A stretch of DNA of 49,491 bases from an uncultured Bacteroidaceae bacterium (GTDB taxonomy: Bacteria > Bacteroidota > Bacteroidia > Bacteroidales > Bacteroidaceae), in contig CAJOHO010000020.1 of assembly GCA_905234555.1 (NCBI GenBank), positions 1 to 49,491 on the forward strand. Direction: 5' to 3'. The notes below the pieces were generated by a model. That model made no database searches, was not told where the DNA came from, and worked only from the letters and a program-made list of their open reading frames with translations. Of this stretch, positions 9,743-17,478 are shown piece by piece. Numbering within the stretch: the first letter of the stretch is position 1; each line of letters begins with the position of its first letter. A program made the position numbers and the translations under genes.

Positions 9743-10600
9743 ATGAAAAAACTGCTTCTTCTTGTAGGACTGATTGCTATGGCTGTCTCCTGCGCATCCC
9801 AAAAACCAGTTAAAAACAACGAAAACAACCAAGAAATCAAGATGAACACAGAGCGTCTCACCTATTTCAGCTTCGACCACCATAACTCTATGGTGAGGTT
9901 CAATGGCGAAAAGTACAGTGTCACCACCATGAAGGACGGCAGAATTCATGTCGTCATCGATGAGTCCTTCCCTGGAGAGAAAGAGTTCTACCTCAACGAC
10001 TCCACCATTTTCGACGAACTGCTGGAAATCGTGAAAACCTACGAGATGGACAAATACAAGTCCGACTACATGCCTGAATGGGAAGTTACCGACGGCGACT
10101 CGTGGAGCCTGTACTACAAATACGACACGAAACGCAGCGTCAGCTCAGGCGGTTACATGGCTTGGCCCGACAACTACCGCGACATGCGGCATGCCCTTTC
10201 TGAGTATTTCAAGAAATGGCGTGAATACAAGGACGGGGTGCTTGCCATCGACTTCTTCAAGTTCACCCAGAAGAATAAGAAGGGACGCGATATAGAATAC
10301 ACGATGGAACGAGGCGAGAAGGAAGCCACCGTCACGCTGCGTAATGCCGAAGAGGGCGTGAAGGGCAAGACCGTGAAAGTCAGTAACGACATACTGCAAG
10401 AGCTGATGGAGGCTGCGAATGTGTCCCAGCTGAAATCAACGATGTACGACTACCACACCGACGATGAGAATGCCACCCGTTCCACCTATTTCGTCCGCTA
10501 CAACACAGGCGACACCATCAGCGGCTACACCTGCCACACCCAGTATCCCAGCCAGAAGGAAAGCATGATGATTGAGTTTTTCAGTCGCTGGCTGAAATAA
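9743..10600 (+). CDS. Hypothetical lipoprotein
   Basis: 285 residues from the ATG at 9743. The N-terminus MKKLLLLVGLIAMAVSCAS is a type II signal peptide with lipobox AVSC, so the protein should be lipidated and membrane anchored. The mature part is mixed alpha/beta, rich in charged and aromatic residues, and contains two similar halves (each with a segment of the type ...ELLEIVKTYEMDKYKS and ...ELMEAANVSQLKSTMYDY), suggesting an internal repeat. No catalytic motif or named family was recognised. It has its own promoter and a strong inverted repeat downstream, so it is probably monocistronic. Confidence 0.8.
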   Translation: MKKLLLLVGLIAMAVSCASQKPVKNNENNQEIKMNTERLTYFSFDHHNSMVRFNGEKYSVTTMKDGRIHVVIDESFPGEKEFYLNDSTIFDELLEIVKTYEMDKYKSDYMPEWEVTDGDSWSLYYKYDTKRSVSSGGYMAWPDNYRDMRHALSEYFKKWREYKDGVLAIDFFKFTQKNKKGRDIEYTMERGEKEATVTLRNAEEGVKGKTVKVSNDILQELMEAANVSQLKSTMYDYHTDDENATRSTYFVRYNTGDTISGYTCHTQYPSQKESMMIEFFSRWLK

Positions 10601-10652
10601 AGAAGCCGGTATTGATGCCCCAGTCGTTCAGCTGCCAAGCTGGAGACTTCAT

Positions 10653-10698
10653 AACTCAAGTTTCGGAAGGACAAAAAAGCACTTCCGAAACTTGAGTT
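10653..10698. terminator. Bidirectional terminator-like inverted repeat
   Basis: A perfect 17-bp inverted repeat (AACTCAAGTTTCGGAAG at 10653-10669, complement at 10682-10698) with a 12-base loop, between the convergent lipoprotein gene and the GNAT gene. Its place between convergent stops suggests two-way termination, although the flanking T-runs are weak. Confidence 0.6.
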
Positions 10699-10707
10699 AA
10701 CTGTTTT

Positions 10708-11283
10708 CTAAATTGTAAACTGCAAATGCTTCATGGGATGTCCGCCCCACACATTGTCATCCACATAGCCGAAGCCTATCCGACTGTAAAGCTGCTCAGC
10801 CTTGGGATTTCCTTTGTCAACTAAGAGTCCCACAGCAGGCATTCCTATTGTGCGTGCTTTCTCGATAGCAGCTTCGATCAGGGCAGTTGCGATGCCTTGC
10901 TTGCGATAAGGCGATGCCACGCAGAGACAGTCCAAATAATATTCTCCTGCGCTTGTTTCATCATCCATAGCGCTATGGTCCATGCCAAGACATCGTTTTG
11001 CGCCGTCAACGAAAGCTTGTCGCAGTTCATGCAGATGTGATCCGTCGTAGGCCACACACACTCCTACAACATCTTGACCTACGATGGCGACAAGTGTGTT
11101 AAGGTAGGAGTACTGACTATCTGTCCGTCTTACCAGTTCTGTCATCAGTTGATGGAAATCGGAGAGTGTATGGTGCGGACCGGCGAACCATTGGCAGCAG
11201 TCATGGTTCATGGCTTCCATGATGAGCGTTGCAACGGATGCTGCTTCATGGGGCTGGGCAGGACGAATGATATACGAATTCAT
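10708..11283 (-). CDS. GNAT-family N-acetyltransferase
   Basis: 191 residues. The acetyl-CoA binding motif A is visible as CLCVASPYRKQGIATALIEAAIEKA (core R-K-Q-G-I-A), followed by VGLLVDKGNPKAEQLYSRIGFGYV, the usual beta5/alpha4 and C-terminal part of the fold. The N-terminus (IIRPAQPHEAASVATLIMEAM) is the standard start of a GNAT domain. It should transfer an acetyl group from acetyl-CoA to an amine; the substrate is unknown. It is the last gene of a probable minus-strand operon after the GH3 lipoprotein and the homospermidine-synthase-like gene, 56 bases after the latter. Confidence 0.85.
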   Translation of the reverse strand: MNSYIIRPAQPHEAASVATLIMEAMNHDCCQWFAGPHHTLSDFHQLMTELVRRTDSQYSYLNTLVAIVGQDVVGVCVAYDGSHLHELRQAFVDGAKRCLGMDHSAMDDETSAGEYYLDCLCVASPYRKQGIATALIEAAIEKARTIGMPAVGLLVDKGNPKAEQLYSRIGFGYVDDNVWGGHPMKHLQFTI

Positions 11284-11339
11284 AAATCAACGAAGGAATC
11301 TTCTCTGTACCCAATAGGTTAATGGCAAGAGATGAGCGT

Positions 11340-12086
11340 TTAGAAGTAACTGATGATATTCCGTTTCAGTTCACCGATGTCGAAGGGATGGTCGTTGCGT
11401 TGGAAGGTCAGCCCGATCTGGTCGGGGCACGACATCATCATCGACATCAGTTCTTCGTGGTGGATGGGCAGATAGCGGCGCTTTTGTCCGTGATAGGTCA
11501 GCGTCATCGCACCTCCTTCGGCTTGTAGCCTCTGGTCAACCACCACCGCTCCTTGCTTCTTCACCACCACCTTTTCGGCAAACACGGCTTCCTCAACATA
11601 CATGAAAGGCGACCACGTACCGAAAACCTTGTATTCTCGGCTGCGGGCATCGTCGTGTTCCAGCTCAAAGGCATAGTGCGGTCCCTGTGGCTTGTACTTC
11701 TGATAGATATGCTCCAGGATGCCAGGATTCACACCAAAGCCGAGCATGACTCTTGATCGTGTTTTCCAAGCCGTCATATCCTTCATCAGCGCCGTATAGT
11801 CGCTGGGTGTGTTGTTCACGTTTCCGATGCCGTCCTCAATGCCCACGTCAATATAGTCAAGTCCCAGACGTATGCACATCTGCGACAGCTCGATGCTGTT
11901 GGCAAGGCTGGTGTTCAGCACAATGTCGAACTCATCGGCGTGATGTGGCAGATACTCCATCACGTCGTTTCCGTCAGCCAAGTCGCAGGGTGTCAGCGTG
12001 TAGCTGTCCTGCGGCTCCTGTTCTTCCATGATTTTTTCAAAGGCATGGGCTATGTTGCCGTAGCCGGCTAATAGTATTCGTTTCAT
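11340..12086 (-). CDS. Homospermidine synthase/saccharopine dehydrogenase-like NAD(P)-binding protein
   Basis: 248 residues from the Met at 12086 (MKRILLAGYGNIAHAF); the in-frame ATG at 12128 would place 14 unconserved residues before the Rossmann motif, so it was not used. A Rossmann nucleotide-binding fold starts at residue 4 (GYGNIA), followed by VLNTSLANSIELSQMCIRLG and YIDVGIEDG, and by GFGVNPGILEHIYQKY, which resembles the GANPG segment of homospermidine synthases. The protein is only about half the length of a full homospermidine synthase. It may be a short variant reductase or an enzyme with another substrate. It sits between a GH3 enzyme and an acetyltransferase in one direction. Confidence 0.6.
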   Translation of the reverse strand: MKRILLAGYGNIAHAFEKIMEEQEPQDSYTLTPCDLADGNDVMEYLPHHADEFDIVLNTSLANSIELSQMCIRLGLDYIDVGIEDGIGNVNNTPSDYTALMKDMTAWKTRSRVMLGFGVNPGILEHIYQKYKPQGPHYAFELEHDDARSREYKVFGTWSPFMYVEEAVFAEKVVVKKQGAVVVDQRLQAEGGAMTLTYHGQKRRYLPIHHEELMSMMMSCPDQIGLTFQRNDHPFDIGELKRNIISYF

Positions 12087-12149
12087 CTGTCCTGTATCAT
12101 GTCTCCTGACCCACCCGTCGCTGGGCATTCAGAAACTTCATAGCCTGAA

Positions 12150-13349
12150 TCAGGCTGATTTGGCTTGTTTGCAGTATTTGCGAAGTTTCAGGATGCGTCG
12201 AACGCTTTGGTTGATGCGTTCCTCTGTGATGGTGCCATTCTTGACGGCCTCAATGACAGCATCGAAAGCTTTAACGAAATTCTGCGGACCCAGCACGATG
12301 TCCACTCCCGCCAGGATACAGCCAACGGTGGCTTCGGCACAGTTATACTGTTGCGTGATGGCTCCCATCTCCATAGCGTCGGTGATGATGACGTTCTGAT
12401 AGCCCAGTTCTCCGCGCAATTTGTCTTGCAGAATGATCGACGACATGGTCGATGGAATATTCGAATCCGTCACATTGGGTACCGCTATGTGAGCCGTCAT
12501 AATGAGTTGGCAGCCCCAGTCGATGCCCTCCTTAAAGGTGATCATCTCGCAACCGAGCAGTTCATCCCATGTTTTCATGCTCTGAGCATAACCAAAGTGG
12601 GTGTCGGCCTTGGTGTCGCCATGACCAGGGAAGTGCTTGATGCAGCCGGTGATGCCAGCATCCTTCAACCCCTGCAGGTAATGGGTCACCATCGGAGCAG
12701 CCACGGCTGGATCATTGGAGAAGGAACGGGCACCGATAACGATATTCTCGGGGTTGGTGTTCACGTCGGCAACAGGGGCAAAGTCGATGTCGAAATCATA
12801 TTTCTTCAGATAAGTCCCGATGGTGTTGCCGCAGTAGTATGCGTTTTGGGGGTCTCCAGTCTTGCCGATGGCCTCCATCGACTCGAAGGTCTCTACGTTG
12901 AAGTTCGAGTTTCTGCCAATGCGTGCCACACGACCGCCTTCCTCGTCAATACACAGCAGCGGCGAACCGTTCAGGGCACGTATCTGTGGAATGAACGTAG
13001 CAAGCTGGGCTTCGTCCTCAATGTTGTGCGCATAGAGGATAATGCCACCCACAGGATAATCCTTATTCACTTTCCTCATGGTTTCATTCACAGCTTGCAA
13101 CCTAATCTTGGTAATGTCATCAGCACTGACATCAATGCCACCCTGCATGTTGAAGTGGATGGTTGTGTCCAGACACTCAGGGCGCACATAGAACATCTGC
13201 CCTACCTTTTCGCGCAGGGTCATCTTCTGAAGTTGCACCTCCACCTCGTCGGGTGTCGGGTTTACAGGATCGTCATCGTCAGAACACGATGTAAAAAAGC
13301 TAACGCAGCAGACAAGGATGGTAGCCATCCATAACAGATTCTTTTTCAT
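12150..13349 (-). CDS. GH3-family beta-N-acetylhexosaminidase-like lipoprotein
   Basis: 399 residues. MKKNLLWMATILVCCVSFFTSC is a lipoprotein signal with lipobox cysteine at residue 22. The rest is a single-domain GH3 barrel of the NagZ type: LLCIDEEGGRVARIGR (132-146), IKHFPGHGDTKADTHFG with the catalytic His243, and the probable nucleophile Asp324 in VIITDAMEMGAI. It would cleave beta-N-acetylglucosaminides, such as peptidoglycan fragments or host glycans. The lipid anchor places it outside the cytoplasm, unlike classical cytosolic NagZ. First gene of the minus-strand group ending at 10708, with a leader of about 215 nt. Confidence 0.88.
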   Translation of the reverse strand: MKKNLLWMATILVCCVSFFTSCSDDDDPVNPTPDEVEVQLQKMTLREKVGQMFYVRPECLDTTIHFNMQGGIDVSADDITKIRLQAVNETMRKVNKDYPVGGIILYAHNIEDEAQLATFIPQIRALNGSPLLCIDEEGGRVARIGRNSNFNVETFESMEAIGKTGDPQNAYYCGNTIGTYLKKYDFDIDFAPVADVNTNPENIVIGARSFSNDPAVAAPMVTHYLQGLKDAGITGCIKHFPGHGDTKADTHFGYAQSMKTWDELLGCEMITFKEGIDWGCQLIMTAHIAVPNVTDSNIPSTMSSIILQDKLRGELGYQNVIITDAMEMGAITQQYNCAEATVGCILAGVDIVLGPQNFVKAFDAVIEAVKNGTITEERINQSVRRILKLRKYCKQAKSA

Positions 13350-13568
13350 TATGATTAAAACTTTAAGTTCAACTTCCGCAAATATCTTTTCTTGCTCTTA
13401 ACCTCCTGAAACTTTATCAAGAATATGAGAATTGTTTTGCGAGGCAAAACGATCTTCACAATTCTTATTCATTCAGATCAACTGTTCAAGAGCGAAATTC
13501 TCTAATTGACCTTAACTTCTGAAGCCAGAGAAAGCCTGTGGCTTCATGCCATCTTTCGATACAGGGTG

Positions 13569-13576
13569 CAAAGTTA
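13569..13576 (-). promoter_or_regulatory. -7 box TAACTTTG for the GH3 operon
   Basis: The minus strand reads TAACTTTG here, an exact TAnnTTTG match. It would give a leader of a little over 200 nt before 13349. The leader contains a short dyad (AGAATTG near 13430, CAATTCT near 13457). Confidence 0.5.
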
Positions 13577-13818
13577 CGACAAATTCACGAAATAAACAAA
13601 GAACCCCCCGTTTTTACCCATTCACCTATTTAAATAAGGTAAAAATCAATCCAACCACGCTTTTGTTCATTTCATCCACCCTTTGATTCGCACCACCCAC
13701 ACCCTTTTTGCATAATCGAACAGCTCCTGCCCCTTATCTCACAGCCTTTCCCCAAACCGTTCTTTTCTCTTGGAGCGAAAAAATTAACTTGAAATGTTAA
13801 ATTCTGGCTTTCAAAAAT

Positions 13819-13920
13819 AAGTGTTAAGGCAAAAGTGCAGTTTGCCTTAACACTTACGAAATTTTGCCTTAACACTTACGAATTTTTGCCTTAACACTTA
13901 ATTTCGTTTGCCTTAAGACT
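13819..13920. repeat. 22-bp tandem repeat array A
   Basis: Units TTTGCCTTAACACTTACGAA plus two variable bases start at 13841, 13863, 13885 and (partial) 13907, exactly 22 bases apart. An inverted half unit (AAGTGTTAAGGCAAA, 13819-13833) faces the first unit, making a hairpin. The units are contiguous with no spacers, so this is not a CRISPR. Iteron-like protein-binding sites or slippage products are possible. Confidence 0.8.
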
Positions 13921-14037
13921 TTTTTCAGTTTTGTTGTCCACACCCTCCTTTTTGCACCTCTGCGTGGGTTCAACCCTCGTGAAATACAAATGTGAAAACG
14001 GGTTTGATATTTTTCGCGAAGAAAGAAATTTCGTTTC

Positions 14038-14580
14038 TACCTCACATCCTAACATAGGCCTCTGAAACCCGCATGAATACTGGGCTTGCACCATGTTAGG
14101 TACAACCGCTTCAACCTAACATCCAACCTAACATTCAACCTAACATAAGAACGGACAAAACAAAGATTACAGGATTAAAAAGAACAAAGATTTAAGGATT
14201 AAAAAGAAACAACGAATTTAACAAATATAACGAATGCGAATGCACCTAAGGTGCAACGAATAAATGCGAATTCTAATTCCGTAAATATCAAAAACTCTTG
14301 TTGCACCTTTAGGTGAATTCTGTTATAGAGAATTAATTCGTTCAATTCGTTGTTTTTAAAGATTTCCTTGTTTTTATCCGTTTCATCCGAGCAATCCGTG
14401 TTCGTTCTTTTTAGAGTTTTCGTGCCTTTCGAGTTTTTCGATGTTTATGGAATCATATTTTTCGCAGTTTTGTGTTAGGTTGGATGTTAGGTTGGATGTT
14501 AGGTTGAAGCGGTTGTACCTAACATGGTGCAAGCCCAGTATTCATGCGGGTTTCAGGCCCCTATGTTAGGATGTGAGGTA
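14038..14580. repeat. 543-bp non-coding foldback element
   Basis: Arms of 108 bp (14038-14145 and 14473-14580) are inverted copies with very few differences. Each arm has tandem 12-bp units (CAACCTAACATC type). The 327-base interior is itself partly self-complementary: AAACAACGAATT pairs with AATTCGTTGTTT, ACCTAAGGTGCAAC with a one-base-longer complement, and AAAAAGAAC with GTTCTTTTT. No reading frame of note lies inside. It resembles a foldback or MITE-like element. No transposase is nearby. Confidence 0.8.
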
Positions 14581-14670
14581 CATTTGATTTTTTGTAGATA
14601 AATGAAAAAACACTCCCCCATCGACCAGCACGATTCAGAGAAATGTTGTGCACGTTTTGACGAAACTTTG

Positions 14671-14802
14671 AACGTGCTCTGTTTGAATTTCAAGCGTGCT
14701 CTGTCGAGATTTTGAGCGTGCTCTGTTGGAATTTTGAGCGTGCTCTGTAGGAATTTTGAGCGTGCTGTGATTTTGTTCAGAGCGTGCTTTTCTCAGGTTC
14801 CA
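14671..14802. repeat. 22-bp tandem repeat array B
   Basis: Units of the type AGCGTGCTCTGTnGGAATTTTG start at 14671, 14693, 14715, 14737, 14759 and (degenerate) 14781, each 22 bases long. A further weak unit may precede at 14649. Because 22 is not a multiple of 3, an encoded repeat protein is unlikely. The sequence is unrelated to array A, but the period is the same. Confidence 0.8.
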
Positions 14803-15142
14803 AGAAAAAAAATCCCTTTTTTGCTTGATGAAATGAAATAAAGTTCGTAACTTTGCCCCTGAACATCGCCAACGTGCCTCAGCGGAGGCGGCGATGCGGA
14901 ACATATTGATTTTATAACAAGCGTTTGCTGTTATTCGGAATTGCTTCAAGAATCTAGCACATTCAACAAAGACAAAACCGAAAGAATAAGTTGCAAACGT
15001 CTGTGCGTAATGCATGGGCGTGACTTATCTGGTTTTGTGGGCGCGTGCTAGAGCCTTTGAAGCATGGATAGACGTCCATGCTTTCTTTGTTCTCTAGCTG
15101 TGCTCACCTCCGAAGATAAGCAATATGCATAATGTATTTTTT

Positions 15143-16222
15143 ATGGCACAGAAAAATCTGAGCGCTGCTAAGACAGCCAAGAAGGATGAGTTCTACACGC
15201 AGATGACCGATATTGAACGGGAGTTGCAGCACTACTGGTCACACTTCCGAAATAAGGTTGTTTTGTGCAATTGCGATGACCCTTATGAAAGTAATTTCTT
15301 CAAGTATTTTGCTTTACGATTCAACCAGCTGGGTTTGAAGAAACTGATTTGTACTTGTTATGACGGCTCACCTGTATTGGGCAATGAGTTGGTGTTAGAC
15401 TTTGGCGATTTTTCGGATGAACCTAAAAAAACAGCGTATAAAGTCGAGATTTCAGAAGTAAAGGACTTAAACGGAGATGGTGCTGTGGATTTGTCGGATG
15501 TTCAATATCTGTTGAGAAATGATAAAAATGTCATTTCCTTGCTGAAACAACATGGAGACTTTCGTAGTGCTGAATGTGTAGAACTGTTGAAGCAGGCAGA
15601 TATAGTCGTGACAAATCCGCCTTTTTCTTTATTCAGGGAATATCTTGGGCAGCTGATGAAGTATGAGAAGAAGTTTCTGATTGTTGGTCATCAAAATGCA
15701 ATTACATACAAAGAAGTATTTCCTCTTATACAATCTAATCAGATATGGCTTGGATATGGCTTCAAGGGTGCAGCCGCACATTTTACGTCTCCTTACGACG
15801 ATATTGCAACAGCAGGTGATCATCGTGATAATATGATAAGAGTGTCAGGCGTAAATTGGTTTACCAATCTCGATATTCCTAAACGAAGGGAAGATTTAGA
15901 TTTGGTTTGCAGATATTCTTCAGAGGAATATCCCAACTTTGACAACTATAATGCAATCAATGTTGGAAGAACACAAGACATTCCTTGCGATTATCCTGGC
16001 GTAATGGGAGTTCCAATCACATTTCTTGACAAATACAATCCCAATCAGTTTGAAATAGTTTGGCAGGCAAGTGGCAACACGCGAGCTTCTGCACCAAGAG
16101 ATGTGCTCAAAGACATAGGATACAGAATTCACTCAGAAGACCGTGGTGGTTGTGGAGTTGTAAATGGCAAAAGACAATATAGTAGAATCTTAATCCGCAA
16201 TAAACACCCTAAAAATCTATGA
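15143..16222 (+). CDS. EcoRI-family adenine-specific DNA methyltransferase
   Basis: 359 residues from the ATG at 15143 (MAQKNLSAAKTAKKDEFYTQ); an in-frame ATG at 15125 is the alternative start. The protein matches the EcoRI methylase family (PF13651): the N-terminal AAKxAKxDEFYTQxxDIExEL block, CNCDDPYESNF (SAM-binding region) and the catalytic motif IV VVTNPPFSLF with Asn158. It should methylate the N6 of adenine in a specific DNA site. Residues 108-123 (DLNGDGAVDLSDVQYL) look like a dockerin/EF-hand calcium loop placed in an insertion. Its stop overlaps the start of the DUF262-HNH gene (ATGA), so the two are translationally coupled. The recognition site cannot be read from sequence. Confidence 0.88.
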   Translation: MAQKNLSAAKTAKKDEFYTQMTDIERELQHYWSHFRNKVVLCNCDDPYESNFFKYFALRFNQLGLKKLICTCYDGSPVLGNELVLDFGDFSDEPKKTAYKVEISEVKDLNGDGAVDLSDVQYLLRNDKNVISLLKQHGDFRSAECVELLKQADIVVTNPPFSLFREYLGQLMKYEKKFLIVGHQNAITYKEVFPLIQSNQIWLGYGFKGAAAHFTSPYDDIATAGDHRDNMIRVSGVNWFTNLDIPKRREDLDLVCRYSSEEYPNFDNYNAINVGRTQDIPCDYPGVMGVPITFLDKYNPNQFEIVWQASGNTRASAPRDVLKDIGYRIHSEDRGGCGVVNGKRQYSRILIRNKHPKNL

Positions 16223-17343
16223 TGACAATTCAGAAAATAAAAGTAACTGTTGGTGAAATCACGAATGGTTATCTCAATAATGACGAACAAGGCGTTCGAG
16301 GCTATGGTGGTTTGCTCGATATTCGACCACCTTATCAGCGTGAGTTCATCTATAATGACAAGGAACAGCAAGCCGTCATTACAACTGTTCTGGCTGGCTA
16401 TCCTTTGAACGTGATGTATTGGGTGAAGCGTTCGGAAGACGCTGAATGCCCTTATGAAGTGATGGACGGTCAGCAACGCACACTTTCCCTCTGTGAATAC
16501 GTTGCAGGAAAGTTCTCCTACGACTTCAAGAACTTCTTCAATCAGCCGGCGGACATCCAGAGGAGGATTCTCGACTATGAGCTGGACATCTATGTTTGTG
16601 AAGGTACGCCATCTGAGAAACTGGGCTGGTTTCAGACCATCAACCTCGCAGGAAAACCCCTGAACGACCAAGAAATAAACAATGCCATATTTGCAGGTCC
16701 TTTCGTGACAGATGCCAAGAGGCATTTCTCGAAGTCGAATTGCGGAGCTTACCGTTTGGGCAAAGACCTCGTGAATGGTACTCCTATCCGTCAGGATTTC
16801 CTAAAAAAAGCGCTTGAATGGATGGCAGACCATGAAACGAGGCAGGGACACAGGCAGACTCTCATCGGCTATATGAGCGACCATCAGCACGACCCCAACG
16901 CCAACAACCTGTGGACTTATTTCCAGAATGTGCTCAACTGGGCAATCACGAACTTCGACATGAAGAAGTTCAAGAAAATCATGAAGGGCTTGGACTGGGC
17001 ATGGCTTTACGACAAATACGGCTCCGAGACACTTGATACCGCAGAACTGGGAAAGCGTATCTCTGTGTTGATGCGTGACAGCGAAATTCAGAAGCAGGTG
17101 GGTATTATACCTTTTGTCCTGACTGGTGATGAGCGTTATCTTGATCTTCGTTCTTTCCCCGAAGACATCAAACTGGCTGTATGGGAACAGCAAAACCACA
17201 TCTGTCCTCTCTGTGGCAAGGAGTTCGACTATGAGTTTATGGAAGGTGACCACATCACTCCTTGGCGTGAAGGTGGTCGTACTGTCACTGAGAACTGCCA
17301 GATGCTTTGCCGAGAATGTAACAGAAGGAAAGGAGCAAAATGA
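16219..17343 (+). CDS. DUF262 (GmrS-like) protein with C-terminal HNH nuclease domain
   Basis: 374 residues. The N-terminal DUF262 domain has PPYQREFIY (37-45) and the signature DGQQRTLS (83-90), as in ParB/GmrS-like NTP-using modules. The C-terminus is a zinc-type HNH nuclease: C329-x2-C332, GDHITPW with Asp344-His345, Asn359 and C364-x2-C367. DUF262 plus HNH is the logic of GmrSD, BrxU and SspE nucleases, although those carry DUF1524 rather than this compact HNH. It overlaps the methylase gene by 4 bases, which suggests it is the restriction partner of that methylase, or a nuclease sensing the methylation state. No promoter of its own is seen. Confidence 0.85.
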   Translation: MMTIQKIKVTVGEITNGYLNNDEQGVRGYGGLLDIRPPYQREFIYNDKEQQAVITTVLAGYPLNVMYWVKRSEDAECPYEVMDGQQRTLSLCEYVAGKFSYDFKNFFNQPADIQRRILDYELDIYVCEGTPSEKLGWFQTINLAGKPLNDQEINNAIFAGPFVTDAKRHFSKSNCGAYRLGKDLVNGTPIRQDFLKKALEWMADHETRQGHRQTLIGYMSDHQHDPNANNLWTYFQNVLNWAITNFDMKKFKKIMKGLDWAWLYDKYGSETLDTAELGKRISVLMRDSEIQKQVGIIPFVLTGDERYLDLRSFPEDIKLAVWEQQNHICPLCGKEFDYEFMEGDHITPWREGGRTVTENCQMLCRECNRRKGAK

Positions 17344-17361
17344 AAAAAGGAACACATTTGG

Positions 17362-17460
17362 TTGACAAAATGGATAAAAAACGTTAAAAAATCAACTTTT
17401 GTCAAAAAAAGCAGAGCGGATATTGGTTGACATAAAATAAAAAACCGTATCTTTGTCAAC
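17362..17460 (+). promoter_or_regulatory. Promoter and dyad operators of the XRE-ImmA/PIN operon
   Basis: TTG at 17427-17429, an 18-base spacer and TATCTTTG at 17448-17455 form a promoter. Two inverted repeats of the same motif surround it: TTGACAAAA at 17362-17370 with TTTTGTCAA at 17397-17405, and GTTGACA at 17426-17432 with TGTCAAC at 17454-17460. The second dyad covers both promoter boxes, as expected for autorepression by the XRE domain of the first gene product. Confidence 0.65.
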
Positions 17461-17478
17461 AAATTCAAAGCTACAACT

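Larger units (their letters stand above)
13350..15142. other. 1.8-kb non-coding region rich in repeats
   Basis: No credible gene was found. The region holds the GH3 promoter, a 22-bp tandem array (13841-13920), a 543-bp foldback element (14038-14580), a second unrelated 22-bp tandem array (14671-14802), and a hairpin at 15061-15082 (AGCATGGA / TCCATGCT) followed by TTCTTTG just before the methylase. Open frames here (67 to 126 codons) run through the repeats and show no domain. Confidence 0.7.

Noticed and set aside
12165-13334. 389-codon open frame on the plus strand
   Set aside because: It is antisense to the GH3 gene and shows no domain; the GH3 product has a signal peptide and active-site motifs.
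13841-14802. CRISPR arrays
   Set aside because: The repeat units are contiguous, without unique spacers, and no cas genes are near.
14635-15015. 126-codon frame with repeated THEHAQ-like peptides
   Set aside because: It runs through a 22-bp tandem array, whose unit length is not a multiple of three; no start signal or domain.
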